NCBI GenBank assembly: GCA_964017185.1
Contig: OZ024878.1
Span: 650,501-714,500, forward strand
DNA length: 64,000 nt
Origin: Rugalucina vietnamica
Lineage: Eukaryota > Mollusca > Bivalvia > Lucinida > Lucinidae
Direction: 5' to 3'
Part shown: one piece after another, positions 25,401 through 31,916 of the stretch
Numbering within the stretch: the stretch's first letter is position 1
How the letters are laid out: each line of letters begins with the position of its first letter
The notes under the pieces: model-generated
Databases searched by the model: none
What the model was told of the DNA's origin: nothing
The model's input: the letters and a program-made list of their open reading frames with translations, nothing else
Translations under genes and position numbers: made by a program

Positions 25401-28400
25401 AAAAATGGATCCCAGGGATTGGTATGCCCCTACCCCAGGGCAATATGTATATTACAATAATATTCAAAGATCTTCTTCTCTGAAACCGCTTGGCCAATCA
25501 AAGCCAAGTTTTATATGAAGCATCTATAAGAAGGAAAGGGGGACCAATGTGTATATAAATAATCCAGGTCATATGACCAAGATGGCCACCATGCCCATAT
25601 ATGGTAAAACCCTTCAAAAAATCTTCTTCTCCGGAACTGGTTTACCGATTTCAAAGAAACTTGGCATGAAGCATCGATGACTCGGGTACTACAATGTGTG
25701 TATAAATTATGACCCTGTGATGACCTTGACCTATTTTAAGACAAGGTCAACATGGGTTGCCTATGTATTTGAATGGGTAAACTATTAAAATGTCATTTGA
25801 AGGAAAAAACTTGTAGGAAATTAGCAAATGGACAGGATATTGATTATCTGGGAAAAAGAAAAAAAAATGGTCCGAGAGCTTCATCTGCCCCTATACTGGG
25901 ACTGTTTTCTGTAATATTCAAACATGTTTATTGGTATATACAGCAGATCTCAGGTGAGCGTTTACAGGACCATTGGTCCTCTGGTTACCTTTTTTATCTG
26001 TTTATCGTCACATATAAAGGGCTGTGGAGCAAATTCATATTCAGAAGCAAGGTTTCTTGTGGTTTTAAAGTCTAGACTGACTGCTTCTTTGATTTACTCT
26101 TTGTTATAGTTTAAAAGTGATTCTGTGTTCAGCACAAAATTACGCAAAGCATACTTTTATAACGTAAAAATGTTTTTGTTCCATTCATAAGTTTGCCTTG
26201 AACCTTTCTGTAATATGTCCATTTCATTCCAATTCTGTTGGTTGGAATATTTTGAATACTTTCAAAGACTGATCTGTTGGACACAAAGTCTAAAAATTGT
26301 AGCATGGTATTGTGGTAATATATCAGACACTGAATCGTGATGTCTGGTTTGAAGCCTTTTGGAGCTGAGTGATGTCCTAGTACAAGACACTTTAATACTC
26401 CATAAGACTGGTTAATACCCATGGAGCTAGTCTCCATCTCAGCATGACTGAAAATTATTAACTGACAAAGACAACCAGTCTTTGGGGTTTCCAACCAGGT
26501 CTGACTCAAACCGGCTTGTACTGTCAAAGAAAATGGTTAGAAGCTTGAAATTTTGGCACTAACTGGAAGAGAGATTGTACTATCTGTGTAGCGAAAACAA
26601 AGGCACTGATCAGCTGTGCAGTTACTGCACAGGTGAACAGTGTCTTTGTTTTCGCATATGCAAAAACCCGGCTTTCTCACAACACATTTCATATGATATT
26701 TCCAGACATTGATGGAAATGGAGTCTTGGATCAGAATGAGGTGGAAGCTTTGTTCCAGAAAGAGGTAACATTTACTTGAAATAATTCCTAAGTTTCATCA
26801 AGCGATAAAAATATTCACTAAATGCTTGGTGGTCCTATAACAAGTCTGGTATCAAACCAATGACAAAGTAGTGATTTTGTGGGTACTGAAAGTACTGTAG
26901 ATTCGGAAATATTCACGAGAACTTAATTTTCGCTAATATTTGTGAATTGGTTGCCTCGCAAATTCAAAGTTCTCGCTAATAAAGTGTCACTATAATATTT
27001 ATATAATATATGGACACACACTCGCGAATTAAGAAATCGCTTATAAATCGGAAATAGAAAATTTGTGAGAAAAAAGTGACACTAAAATTTCTGAATTTAC
27101 AGTAATTTATTCTTATGTTGTTATTTTTCTAGATTCGGAGAAATTTTCAAACATGATTATAGGATATTGAAGATTTGCTGTTCTTCAAAATCTGAGTAGA
27201 AAGTATTTGAAAATTCTAGGATATGCAACACCATAACATGTTTTCCAGTTAGACCAGGTGTATGACCCCAACATGCCAGAGGATGATATGAGGGAGCGAT
27301 TTGAGGAGATGGCAAGGATGAGAGAACATGTGTTTGGTGAACTGGACCACGACAAAGATAAACTCATCAGTCTGCAAGAATTCCTGAACTATACAGCCTC
27401 ACAGGAGTTTGAGAAAGACGAGGGATGGAAGGTAGGGTGAAGTTTCTTATTTTGTGATGTGTACTACATCAGGCATTACCAGAAAATGGGTAGAAATAGT
27501 GAGGCTCTGCTGAGCAATTCCTTGTTTTCTGTTCATACCAGAAGACATTCTCATTGTAGTCTATTGATAGTGAAATGTTTTGAAACTGTCAAAATAAGCT
27601 TTAAAACATTGTATTGAGTAATGTTGTTTGAACTTCATGGCATTGCTTCAGAATTGTTTCCATGCTAAGATAACATCATATTTCCAATAAAACATTGAAA
27701 ACATTTTGAACATCATTAAGGCAGAATAAGAACGGATTAGACATGGTCTTGACTCAGTCATTGCTGTTGAATTTGACGTTAATCAACAAACAAATAAATA
27801 CACCTGTATCACTTACTTTCCAGACTCTAGATGAAGAAGAGCCTTATACAGATGAGGAATTCCAGAGATATGAACATGTGATGGCAGAACACGAACAACG
27901 TTTCAGACAACAGCCATTCAGGGACTCAAACATACAATGTCTTGACTCATATTAATTTTTTTCAGACTCTAGATGAAGAGCAGCCTTACACAGATGAAGA
28001 GTTCCAGAGATATGAACAGATGATGGCTGAACATGAACAAAGAATGAGGCAACAGGGTCTAGACCCAAACATGGTACAGCCAGGAATGGTGGTAGGTCAT
28101 TTCTTTACAGTTTTGCCTGTTGTAATTGTCCTAAAATTTGAAACTAAGTAGAGAATGATATGAGTTCTTCCAAGCTATCAAGTTTTCCTGTTACCTTTCA
28201 ATCTTTGTGTATGTTTTTCTTTAAAGGCAGGAGAGAAGGAAGTCTATAAGTCTTTTCTGATCTATGAATTCTATTTGCCTAATGCCCCATTTCTAATTGT
28301 TTAGTTTTTAGCTCGCCTGTACGAAAGTACAGGAAGAGCTATTGCAGTCACCCCGGCGTCGGCGTCGGCGTTAGCGTCGGCGTTAGCATTAGCGTTAGCG

Positions 28401-30622
28401 TCGGCGTTGCTCAAAATGTTAAAGTTTTTGGTTAAAGTTTTTATGAGTCTATATCTCTTGAAGTTGTGGATAGATCAAGTTGATACTTTGCATGTTGGTA
28501 GATATTGGTCTGAAGTTTTATGCTGTACCATCATGACCCACCTGGGTGACCTTGAGGTCAAGGTCACGGACTTAGAAATTTTGTGTTCAAGTTTTTGGTT
28601 AAAGTTTTTATAAGTCTATATCTGTTGGATATGTAGATGGATCAAGTTGATACTTTGCATGTTGGTAGATATTGGTCTGAATTTTTATGCTGTACCATCA
28701 TGACCCACCTGGGTGACCTTGAGTTCAAGGTCACAGACTTTGAAATTTTATGTTAAAGCTTTTGCTTAAAGTGTTTTGAACTGTATATTGCTGGAACAGA
28801 TGGATGGATCTAGTTGATACATTACTTTGCTGTTAGATATTATTCTTAAGTTTTATGCTGTAGCATCTTGACTCACTGTGGCCAAGTTCGCAGGCTTAGA
28901 AATTTTATTTATATCAAGTATGTAGATGGATCAAATTGAACTTGTATGTTGGTAGTTTTATGCTGTACCATCACAGCCCCCCTGAGTGACATTGAGGGCA
29001 ATGTCTTTGGTCATAGATTTTAATAGATTTAGTGGCAAAGCACAAGTCAGGCGAGCTACGCTGTCCTGCGACAGCTCTTATTGCTCATATTGTGAAGTTT
29101 TGAATGCCTGCTGTTCTATAACTACCTTTTTCTGTTCTGAACCTATTCCAGCCGGCTCCCCATGACCCCAATGTTCAGCAGATGCAGATGCCCCATGGGG
29201 CCCCAATACCCGGACATCACCCCGACCCCAGACAACAAGAGCTACATCAACAACAACAACAGTTTCAGCAGTTCCAACAACAACAACAACACATGGCTGG
29301 TATGAACCAAGGTGAAGTTTTGTTTCCTTGTCCGTTCCTTTTAAGTTCCAAAATAATTGTAGGTGAGCATGGTGGCCTGGTGGTAGAGCATCATACTCTG
29401 AATAGGGAGGTTCTGGGTTGAATCCCCACATGGGGCACGTTTTGTCCTTGAGCAAGACACTTTAACTCCCCACAGTACTGGTTAATACCCTGGTAGTGTC
29501 GGCTCCATCCTGACATGACTGAAAAATTGTGGACTGGGACGTTAAACCTCTATACAAACAAAATGTTTGTAGAACCTCCATGTGTAATGGTCAAGCCACT
29601 TTCATTGTAAAACAGGACTTGTGGGTAAAGTTCCATGCTTCATTACTCTTTTGAATATGATTTTAAACTGAGGTCCCATCTCCATATGACCTTAACTGTT
29701 GGTGAGAAATTAAACCTAGTACAACAACAAAATTATCTCTCCCTACATTTGCTCTTGATTACAATTTGTGTCGTTTTCTGCAAGATTTACTATATATGAA
29801 AAGGTACAAGTAGGCAATGATCAGGAAAAGGCGCAATCAGAAAGAAATTTCCACCAAGGTGGAAAAAACTAAATTGACAATTAGGTACTTATACTTAGAA
29901 TACATGTCGTAAGCCGAGTGAGCAGCTATTTCCCAATAGGCGACCACTTAGTTACCCGAACTTAAATGAAAATATGACAATGTACATAAGGTTCAAACAG
30001 TACAAAAATTCGACTCCAAAACATAAAACAAATGGAACCACAACAGAAGGTCGCCTTGGAACGATCAGTAAAATAAAATCACCTGTTTTACAGCATATGA
30101 TGAAAATCTAAGAAGAACCATAAATTAGAGCATGAAAAATTTGTTAATTTATGCACATCTTTTTATTCAGGAATGCCACCCCATATGCAGGGAGGGCAAA
30201 TGCCACAGGGTCAAATGCCCATGGGCCAAATGCCACAAGGTCATATGCCACAAGGACAAATGCCACAAGGACAAATGCCTATGGGTCAAATGCCACAGGG
30301 AGGTCAAATGCCACAGGGAGGTCAAATGCCACAGGCTGGACAGCCGATCACAGGTGGTCAACAACAACAACAACAACAATTCCAGCCACAAGGTCAGCCT
30401 CAGCGAGGTCAGCCAATACAAGGACAACCACAACAACCTCCACAGGGTCAGCCAGTTCAAGCTCAAGGACAACCAATTCAAGGACAACCACAACAGCCAG
30501 TTCAAGGACAGCCACTTCAGGGACAACCGATTCAAGGACAGCCTGTTCAAGGACAAGCACAGGCTGGTCAAGAGCCATTGAAATTTGCACCAAAAGAGGA
30601 GGGTGTAAAACCAGTGGTGTAA
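1306..30622 (+). CDS. NUCB: Nucleobindin (calnuc/nesfatin family), 5'-partial, multi-exon
   Basis: Ca2+-binding, multi-compartment (Golgi/ER lumen, secreted, nuclear) EF-hand protein of the NUCB1/NUCB2 family. Joined exons 1306-1413, 3171-3297, 13680-13774, 15506-15691, one of 16027-16117 or 21035-21125, 26706-26764, 27249-27431, 27966-28091, 29152-29311 and 30171-30622 give 1,587 nt in one frame (528 residues plus stop). In order: the nesfatin-like region ([30 protein letters not shown]); a basic charged helix near residues 111-172; EF-hand 1 with loop [12 protein letters not shown] at 203-214; EF-hand 2 with loop [12 protein letters not shown] at 255-266; an acidic [13 protein letters not shown] segment; and a Q/P/G/M-rich tail of about 200 residues ending [14 protein letters not shown]. 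Vertebrate proteins have a leucine zipper where this one has the Gln-rich tail. The signal peptide exon is outside the window. Numbering starts at the first visible exon. Confidence 0.93.
1424..2200. repeat. 27-bp intronic minisatellite, about 28 copies
   Basis: Tandem unit of about 27 bp, consensus GGCCTAGCAGTCCTAATATT then GGACAAA, with point variants (ATAGGACA, GGACAAC) and several one- or two-base length variants. It starts about 10 bp after the splice donor of NUCB exon a. Open frames across it on both strands are repeat artefacts; intron retention would add a short (AVLILD)n tail. Confidence 0.95.
2240..2562. mobile_element. MITE, TACTGTATT-end family, copy 1
   Basis: Matches 21331-21668 along its length (CTAATTAGyrCACATGCTCC near the start, CGCTTATTAGAA then a TACAGTA end). 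Ends resembling TACTGTATTC / GAATACAGTA with TA flanks suggest a Tc1/mariner-type MITE. Confidence 0.55.
2688..2925 (+). mobile_element. Nested-palindrome MITE (family A), copy 1
   Basis: Terminal inverted repeats (GAG..CGCC..ATGAGAAAACC left; GGTTTTCCGATGCAGCAGCTC right). The interior has a strong hairpin: AAAACAAAGGCGCAGATCAG, a short loop region, then CTGATCTGCATCTTTGTTTTCGC. Ten copies were found in the window. Confidence 0.75.
3171..3297 (+). CDS. NUCB: NUCB exon b
   Basis: Acceptor TCATTTCAG precedes AATGGAAAAATT and donor AACG|GTATGC follows; 127 nt, phase 0 to 1. Encodes [20 protein letters not shown] and [18 protein letters not shown], aligning with the LDxVSHxVRxxLDELKRQE block of vertebrate nucleobindins. 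Confidence 0.92.
3450..3684. mobile_element. Foldback element around CTCAGCTGAG
   Basis: Left arm CCTGAGGTTATAAAACTTTT through CATGCTCATCTCAGCTGAGC; right arm CAGCTGAGCTCAGCATGAAA through TTATTACCTTGAGG. The arms are inverted copies. A fragment of the same arm occurs at about 41529-41575. Confidence 0.6.
3749..3955 (+). mobile_element. Nested-palindrome MITE (family A), copy 2
   Basis: Same organisation as copy 1, but the internal hairpin's right arm is deleted (one arm near 3888-3910). Confidence 0.65.
4315..4755. mobile_element. Long-arm palindromic element (family H), copy 1, interrupted
   Basis: Arms reading CTTATTTTTGCTCAAAACA and TGTTTTGGAGCAAAAATAAG are inverted copies around a GC-rich CCGCCTCG/CAAGGCGG-type centre. 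Further copies: 15243-15491, 39535-39735 and 55015-55255. This copy is split by the MITE at 4525-4709. Confidence 0.65.
4525..4709. mobile_element. CATGCGCGGATCC MITE with 5-bp TSD
   Basis: 185-bp element, termini CATGCGCGGATCCAGA and TCTGGATCCGCGCATG (perfect 16-bp inverted repeat), flanked by TTTCA on both sides (4520-4524, 4710-4714). Contains a C14 homopolymer. Nested in family H. Confidence 0.8.
5038..9502 (+). repeat. Satellite-bearing element family B, compound array
   Basis: Four start modules (5038, 5727, 6513, 6539) of the form TATACCCCCCGCAAAACGAA then a mirrored TTTTAGGGGGGTATA hairpin, followed by TTCCGTGA/TTCCGTCA microsatellite and a unique block. Many head-to-tail monomers of about 190 bp follow (CAATACTTTGCAGACATGTT ... 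CCTAGGGCTTTCAGTA). End modules near 8119-8165 and 9457-9502 carry TTTTGCGGGGGGTATACTGA, inverted to the start, then CAGCCAATTTCTAG. Short open frames of 60-80 codons here are repeat frames, not genes. Confidence 0.85.
9503..9881. other. Intronic spacer, nothing recognised
   Basis: AT-rich sequence between two family B elements; no exon-like or repeat-like structure seen. Confidence 0.5.
9882..11416 (+). repeat. Satellite-bearing element family B, copy 2
   Basis: Complete layout: start hairpin at 9885, TTCCGTGA microsatellite, unique block, about six monomers of about 190 bp, end module TTTTGCGGGGGGTATA near 11370 and terminal GCCAATTTCTAG. It abuts copy 3 with no gap. Confidence 0.85.
11417..13243 (+). 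repeat. Satellite-bearing element family B, copy 3
   Basis: Starts TTATACCCACCGCAAAACGA (one base off the consensus) directly at the end of copy 2 and ends GCCAATTTCTAG at 13243. About eight monomers inside. The head-to-tail abutment suggests insertion at the terminal motif of a sister element or rolling-circle-type tandem insertion (inference). Confidence 0.85.
13244..13679. other. Intronic spacer before NUCB exon c
   Basis: No repeat or gene recognised; ends in the TTTTTCACCAG acceptor. Confidence 0.5.
13680..13774 (+). CDS. NUCB: NUCB exon c
   Basis: Acceptor TTTCACCAG|GTATCC and donor TTGAAG|GTAGGT; 95 nt, phase 1 to 0. Encodes [20 protein letters not shown] and [12 protein letters not shown], matching the FxxxDLxxLIxxA region before the basic helix of the family. 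Confidence 0.85.
13798..14034 (+). mobile_element. Nested-palindrome MITE (family A), copy 3
   Basis: Internal hairpin arms at about 13936-14005 with TGTGCAGTTACTGCACAGCT at the apex. Lies 24 bp after the donor of NUCB exon c. Confidence 0.75.
14532..15045. mobile_element. piggyBac-type MITE
   Basis: 514-bp element with perfect termini CCTTTAGCATGCTG / CAGCATGCTAAAGG (the last pair reads GCTCAGCATGCTAAAGG), flanked by TTAA on both sides (14528-14531, 15046-15049). TTAA duplications with CCYTT-type ends are the piggyBac hallmark. No transposase remnant. Two direct copies of GGCGACTGCGGTCGAC lie near the left end. Confidence 0.85.
15243..15491. mobile_element. Long-arm palindromic element (family H), copy 2
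   Basis: Inverted arms CTATTTTTGCTCAAAACATA and CTATGTTTTGGAGCAAAAAT. Its distal end (ACATGTTTTTCTGATG-like, shared with copies at 4315 and 39535) finishes about 14 bp before the acceptor of NUCB exon d. Confidence 0.65.
15506..15691 (+). CDS. NUCB: NUCB exon d (basic/charged helix)
   Basis: Acceptor TTATTTCTCAG, donor CCG|GTAAGA; 62 codons, phase 0 to 0. Encodes [20 protein letters not shown] then [20 protein letters not shown] and [10 protein letters not shown], near-collinear with the vertebrate ATSDLxxxDKxRxxEFKxYEMxKEHER block. The helix is proposed to bind DNA in the family. Confidence 0.96.
16027..16117 (+). CDS. NUCB: NUCB exon e1 (alternative, mutually exclusive candidate)
   Basis: Acceptor GGTATTTTAG, donor CACG|GTAAGT; 91 nt, phase 0 to 1. 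Encodes [20 protein letters not shown] then [10 protein letters not shown], the helix leading into EF-hand 1. Differs from exon e2 at 5 of 30 residues and at 11 further codons that are synonymous. Confidence 0.9.
16535..16777 (-). mobile_element. Nested-palindrome MITE (family A), copy 4 (reverse)
   Basis: Reverse orientation relative to copies 1-3; hairpin apex GTGCAGTAACTGCAC near 16600. Lies between the two alternative exons. Confidence 0.75.
16973..18040 (+). repeat. Tandem-core element family C, copy 1
   Basis: Start hairpin AGCTCACCTGAGCCGAAGGC..CAGGTGAGCT, a CGTCCGTCCG microsatellite, two core monomers of about 450 bp (CTGAAACCGCTTGGCCAATC ... ), then a subterminal TCAGGTGAGCG inverted to the start and a terminal hairpin GGTCCATTGGTCC followed by TCTGGT. 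Cores carry AAGATGGCCGCCATG and TGACCTTGA motifs. Confidence 0.85.
18375..18480 (-). repeat. Repeat family G fragment
   Basis: Reverse copy of the GGTACAAGTAGGCAAAGATC end of family G (reads ATTGCGCCTTTTCCTGATCA TTGCCTACTT). Confidence 0.6.
18495..20486 (+). repeat. Tandem-core element family C, copy 2
   Basis: Same layout as copy 1 with four cores of about 450 bp (cores begin near 18590, 19045, 19500 and 19960) and terminal GGACCATTGGTC hairpin. Cores include TCAAGGTCACATGACC and TGACCTTGACCTTTTTTA. Confidence 0.85.
21035..21125 (+). CDS. NUCB: NUCB exon e2 (alternative, mutually exclusive candidate)
   Basis: Acceptor CCTTATTTTCAG, donor CATG|GTATGT; 91 nt, same phases as e1. Encodes [20 protein letters not shown] then [10 protein letters not shown], closer than e1 to the vertebrate sequence (GSKDQL, FFKxH). 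Splicing e1 to e2 gives GGG CAG TAA at the junction, so both cannot be used in one open message. Confidence 0.92.
21164..21330 (+). mobile_element. tRNA-derived SINE, type 1
   Basis: Head GCCTCCGTGGTGCAGTAGTT contains an A-box-like TGGTGCAGTAGTTA and the B-box-like GGTTTGATCCC; body ACCGAGGTCCCGTCTCCATA TGACC, tail ATGTTAAACCCC. A diverged second copy lies at 29565-29735. Confidence 0.7.
21331..21668. mobile_element. MITE, TACTGTATT-end family, copy 2
   Basis: Ends TACTGTATTC and GAATACAGTA are inverted copies with TA-rich flanks; homologous to 2240-2562. Confidence 0.65.
21873..22111 (-). mobile_element. Nested-palindrome MITE (family A), copy 5 (reverse)
   Basis: Well preserved: TIRs GAGCCACCGCATGGGAAAAC and TTTTCTCACGCACAGGCTC; internal hairpin arm GATGCAGATCAGCTTCGCAG with its inverse. 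Confidence 0.8.
22281..22470. mobile_element. Tc1/pogo-like MITE, family F, copy 2
   Basis: Ends CAACCTCATTATAATAG and GCATTATAATGAGGTTAGCC in inverted orientation. Confidence 0.65.
22768..24267 (+). repeat. Tandem-core element family C, copy 3
   Basis: Start hairpin with one base change (CTGATCCGAAGGCTCACAGG), CGTCCGTCC microsatellite, three cores of about 450 bp, subterminal CAAGTGAGCG and terminal GGACCATTGGTCCTCTGGT. Confidence 0.85.
24320..24470 (-). repeat. Repeat family G fragment
   Basis: Reverse copy (AGTGGCCACCTATTTGGAAA ... ATTGCGCTATTTCTTGATTA). Confidence 0.6.
24473..25986 (+). repeat. Tandem-core element family C, copy 4
   Basis: Three cores starting near 24565, 25019 and 25467 (spacing 454 and 448 bp). 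Terminal GGACCATTGGTCCTCTGGT present. Confidence 0.85.
26460..26692 (+). mobile_element. Nested-palindrome MITE (family A), copy 6
   Basis: Internal hairpin around TGTGCAGTTACTGCACAGGT. The right terminus lies about 13 bp before the acceptor TATTTCCAG of NUCB exon f, so the branch-site region of that intron is MITE-derived. Confidence 0.7.
26706..26764 (+). CDS. NUCB: NUCB exon f (EF-hand 1)
   Basis: Acceptor ATTTCCAG, donor AAAGAG|GTAACA; 59 nt, phase 1 to 0. Encodes [20 protein letters not shown] with Ca ligands D, D, N, backbone V, D-position Q-N and invariant E at loop positions 1, 3, 5, 7 and 12. Confidence 0.95.
26896..27112. mobile_element. MITE with TACTGTAGATTC ends
   Basis: Left TACTGTAGATTCGGAAATATT and right AATTTCTGAATTTACAGTA are inverted; TA flanks. 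Related degraded sequence at about 15050-15220. Confidence 0.55.
27249..27431 (+). CDS. NUCB: NUCB exon g (EF-hand 2)
   Basis: Acceptor TTTTCCAG, donor TGGAAG|GTAGGG; 61 codons, phase 0 to 0. Encodes [20 protein letters not shown], then the helix [13 protein letters not shown] and loop [12 protein letters not shown]. Loop position 6 is Lys rather than Gly, as the family commonly has a non-Gly residue there. Confidence 0.96.
27824..27955 (+). CDS. NUCB: NUCB exon h' (shortened duplicate; alternative terminal exon or decaying copy)
   Basis: Acceptor CTTTCCAG, phase 0. The first 30 codons (27824-27913) duplicate exon h 142 bp downstream, with 8 synonymous and 4 replacement codon differences. 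After CAACAG the copy diverges, no good GT donor follows, and the frame ends at TAA (27953-27955) with tail [13 protein letters not shown]. Used as a last exon it would give a nucleobindin lacking the Gln-rich tail. No poly(A) signal was seen close by, so it could also be a decaying exon. Confidence 0.55.
   Translation, partial: TLDEEEPYTDEEFQRYEHVMAEHEQRFRQQPFRDSNIQCLDSY
27966..28091 (+). CDS. NUCB: NUCB exon h
   Basis: Acceptor ATTTTTTTCAG, donor ATGGTG|GTAGGT; 42 codons, phase 0 to 0. Encodes [20 protein letters not shown] then [20 protein letters not shown]. Corresponds to the TLDxxxxxTEEELxxYE start of the vertebrate zipper segment. Confidence 0.9.
28310..29080 (+). repeat. Tandem-core element family D
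   Basis: Start hairpin AGCTCGCCTGTACGAAAGTA CAGG, a GGCGTCGGCGTTAGCG microsatellite, imperfect cores of about 170 bp (GTTGATACTTTGCATGTTGG, TGACCCACCTGGGTGACC), subterminal GGCGAGCT inverted to the start and terminal hairpin GCTGTCCTGCGACAGC followed by TCTTA. Fills most of the intron between NUCB exons h and i. Confidence 0.8.
29152..29311 (+). CDS. NUCB: NUCB exon i (Gln-rich)
   Basis: Acceptor CCTATTCCAG, donor CAAG|GTGAAG; 160 nt, phase 0 to 1. Encodes [20 protein letters not shown] and a polyglutamine-rich stretch from CAA repeats ending HMAGMNQ. Confidence 0.88.
29362..29560 (+). mobile_element. tRNA-derived SINE, type 2, copy 1
   Basis: Head GAGCATGGTGGCCTGGTGGT with B-box-like GGGTTGAATCC; body CTTGAGCAAGACACTTTAAC, GACATGACTGAAAAATTG and the GGACGTTAAACCTCTATACA tail. 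Reverse copies at 40728-40945 and 52363-52576; body fragments near 14050, 15890, 26385 and 40240. Confidence 0.8.
29565..29735 (+). mobile_element. tRNA-derived SINE, type 1, diverged copy
   Basis: Matches the 21164 copy (AGAACCTCCATGTGTAATGG, AACTGAGGTCCCATCTCCAT), tail ATTAAACCTAG. Confidence 0.6.
29803..30090 (+). repeat. Dispersed repeat family G, copy 2
   Basis: AAGGTACAAGTAGGCAATGA start and TCGCCTTGGAACGATCAGTA tail as in the copy at 571-925. Confidence 0.65.
30171..30622 (+). CDS. NUCB: NUCB terminal coding exon j (Q/G/P/M-rich tail)
   Basis: Acceptor TTTTATTCAG; phase 1; stop TAA at 30620-30622. First half is a near-periodic (Q-MPQG/MPMG)n tract, second half ([12 protein letters not shown])n with five consecutive CAA codons. 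It closes with [16 protein letters not shown], reminiscent of the ELKFEP ending of vertebrate nucleobindins. The coding DNA is itself a minisatellite, so length variation is expected. Other frames across it look open only because of this repetition. Confidence 0.92.
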
Positions 30623-30981
30623 AACTAATCATAGATTATATATGAAGTCTATGTGAAAGCATGCTTTTCAGGTTTACAACATTGGTGCAGATCAGCTGGT
30701 GTCTTATTCTCACCTTTGTTTCATTTTAGATTCAGGCTGTCTTCATTTCATGTTTGTGGCTAGTCCGGTCTCATAACAAACTTTTGGATGCATGCTTTCA
30801 CATACATGTAGCTCATATATAAAACAGCATTTACGCATGGATCTAATTGATGCATATCAAAATAGAAAATTCTTGTCTATGTCGGCTAGGGTTTCCTCAC
30901 AAAAACATTACCATTTGCAGACTTGTTTGCTTGAAGTTTCTGCAAATGTTTTATATAAGCAATACAATCTTTCAGTAGTTC

Positions 30982-30987
30982 AATAAA
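30982..30987 (+). terminator. Candidate poly(A) signal for NUCB
   Basis: AATAAA 360 nt after the stop codon; plausible but not the only possibility. Confidence 0.4.
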
Positions 30988-31468
30988 ATTTCCAAACAAT
31001 AATGTTGATGTGCATCAAGTGAGTCCAGGCATACAATGCATTCATAGATATCATACAGGTGATGGTGCTGTAATGTGTCTGGGTGGGGTCCTAGGGTGGG
31101 TCAGAGTCACAAGAAAAATCAAAAGTTTGAGCTCCCATACAAAGCTGGTCTGTAAAACTTCAAATATAAGCATTCCAAATTTTTCTAGTCATTTTTGCTA
31201 GAAATTTAGTGCATGCCAGCTAAAAATGTGTGTTTTGGAGGGGGAGGGGGAGTTGATGAAGACAGAACCGATTTTATTCAGAGCCAGTTTATAATATATA
31301 AATGTATATTATATTTAGCCTAGTTAATTCAAAGTGCTATCTTGATTTAAATCTGAAAATAATTATTTCTCGTAGTAGATTTAGAATTGTTTTCTGTTGA
31401 AAGGGAAAGGTGTGCAAGTGGGTGGGTAAGTATAATGGGGGTGTATAGGGTGAAATATTGATATAAAT

Positions 31469-31704
31469 GAGCCGCCTCGTGGGAATACCAACAGTGTGGT
31501 TTCCGAACAGGTCTGACATAAACTGACCTGTACAGTCACAGAAAAGAGCTAGAATCTTGAAATTTCGATTTTAAGTAGAAGAGGAACTGTACTATCCGAG
31601 TAGCGAAAACAAAGGGGCTGATCAGCTTCGCAGTTACTGCGAAGCTGAGCTGCGCCTTTGTTTTCGCCTAGGCAGATTGTTGGTTTTCCCATGGGGCGGC
31701 TCAA
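31469..31704 (+). mobile_element. Nested-palindrome MITE (family A), copy 7, best preserved
   Basis: TIRs GAGCCGCCTCGTGGGAATAC / TTTTCCCATGGGGCGGCTC and inner hairpin GCTGATCAGCTTCGCAGTTA CTGCGAAGCTGAGCTGCGCC. Confidence 0.8.
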
Positions 31705-31916
31705 ATGATGTAACTGTTCTGGGAAATAGATGAAGATTATGCACTAGTCCTTTGTAAGCACAACCCCTCCCCCTTCCCCCACCAGTCCCCGGGAATCATG
31801 GGGACTTTGACCTAGACCCAGTTCTGCACTTCGGAGACATCCATTCGGTGAAACACCTGCTAATTTTCCCCGCAGTCTATTATGTTTTCATTGCACTTCT
31901 GTTTTGCAAATATAAT

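Noticed and set aside
30132..30645. Alternative-frame proteins (Lys/His/Cys-rich and Thr/Ala/Ser-rich) over the last NUCB exon
   Set aside because: They are shadow frames of the MPQGQ-type coding minisatellite; only the frame joined by splicing fits the gene.
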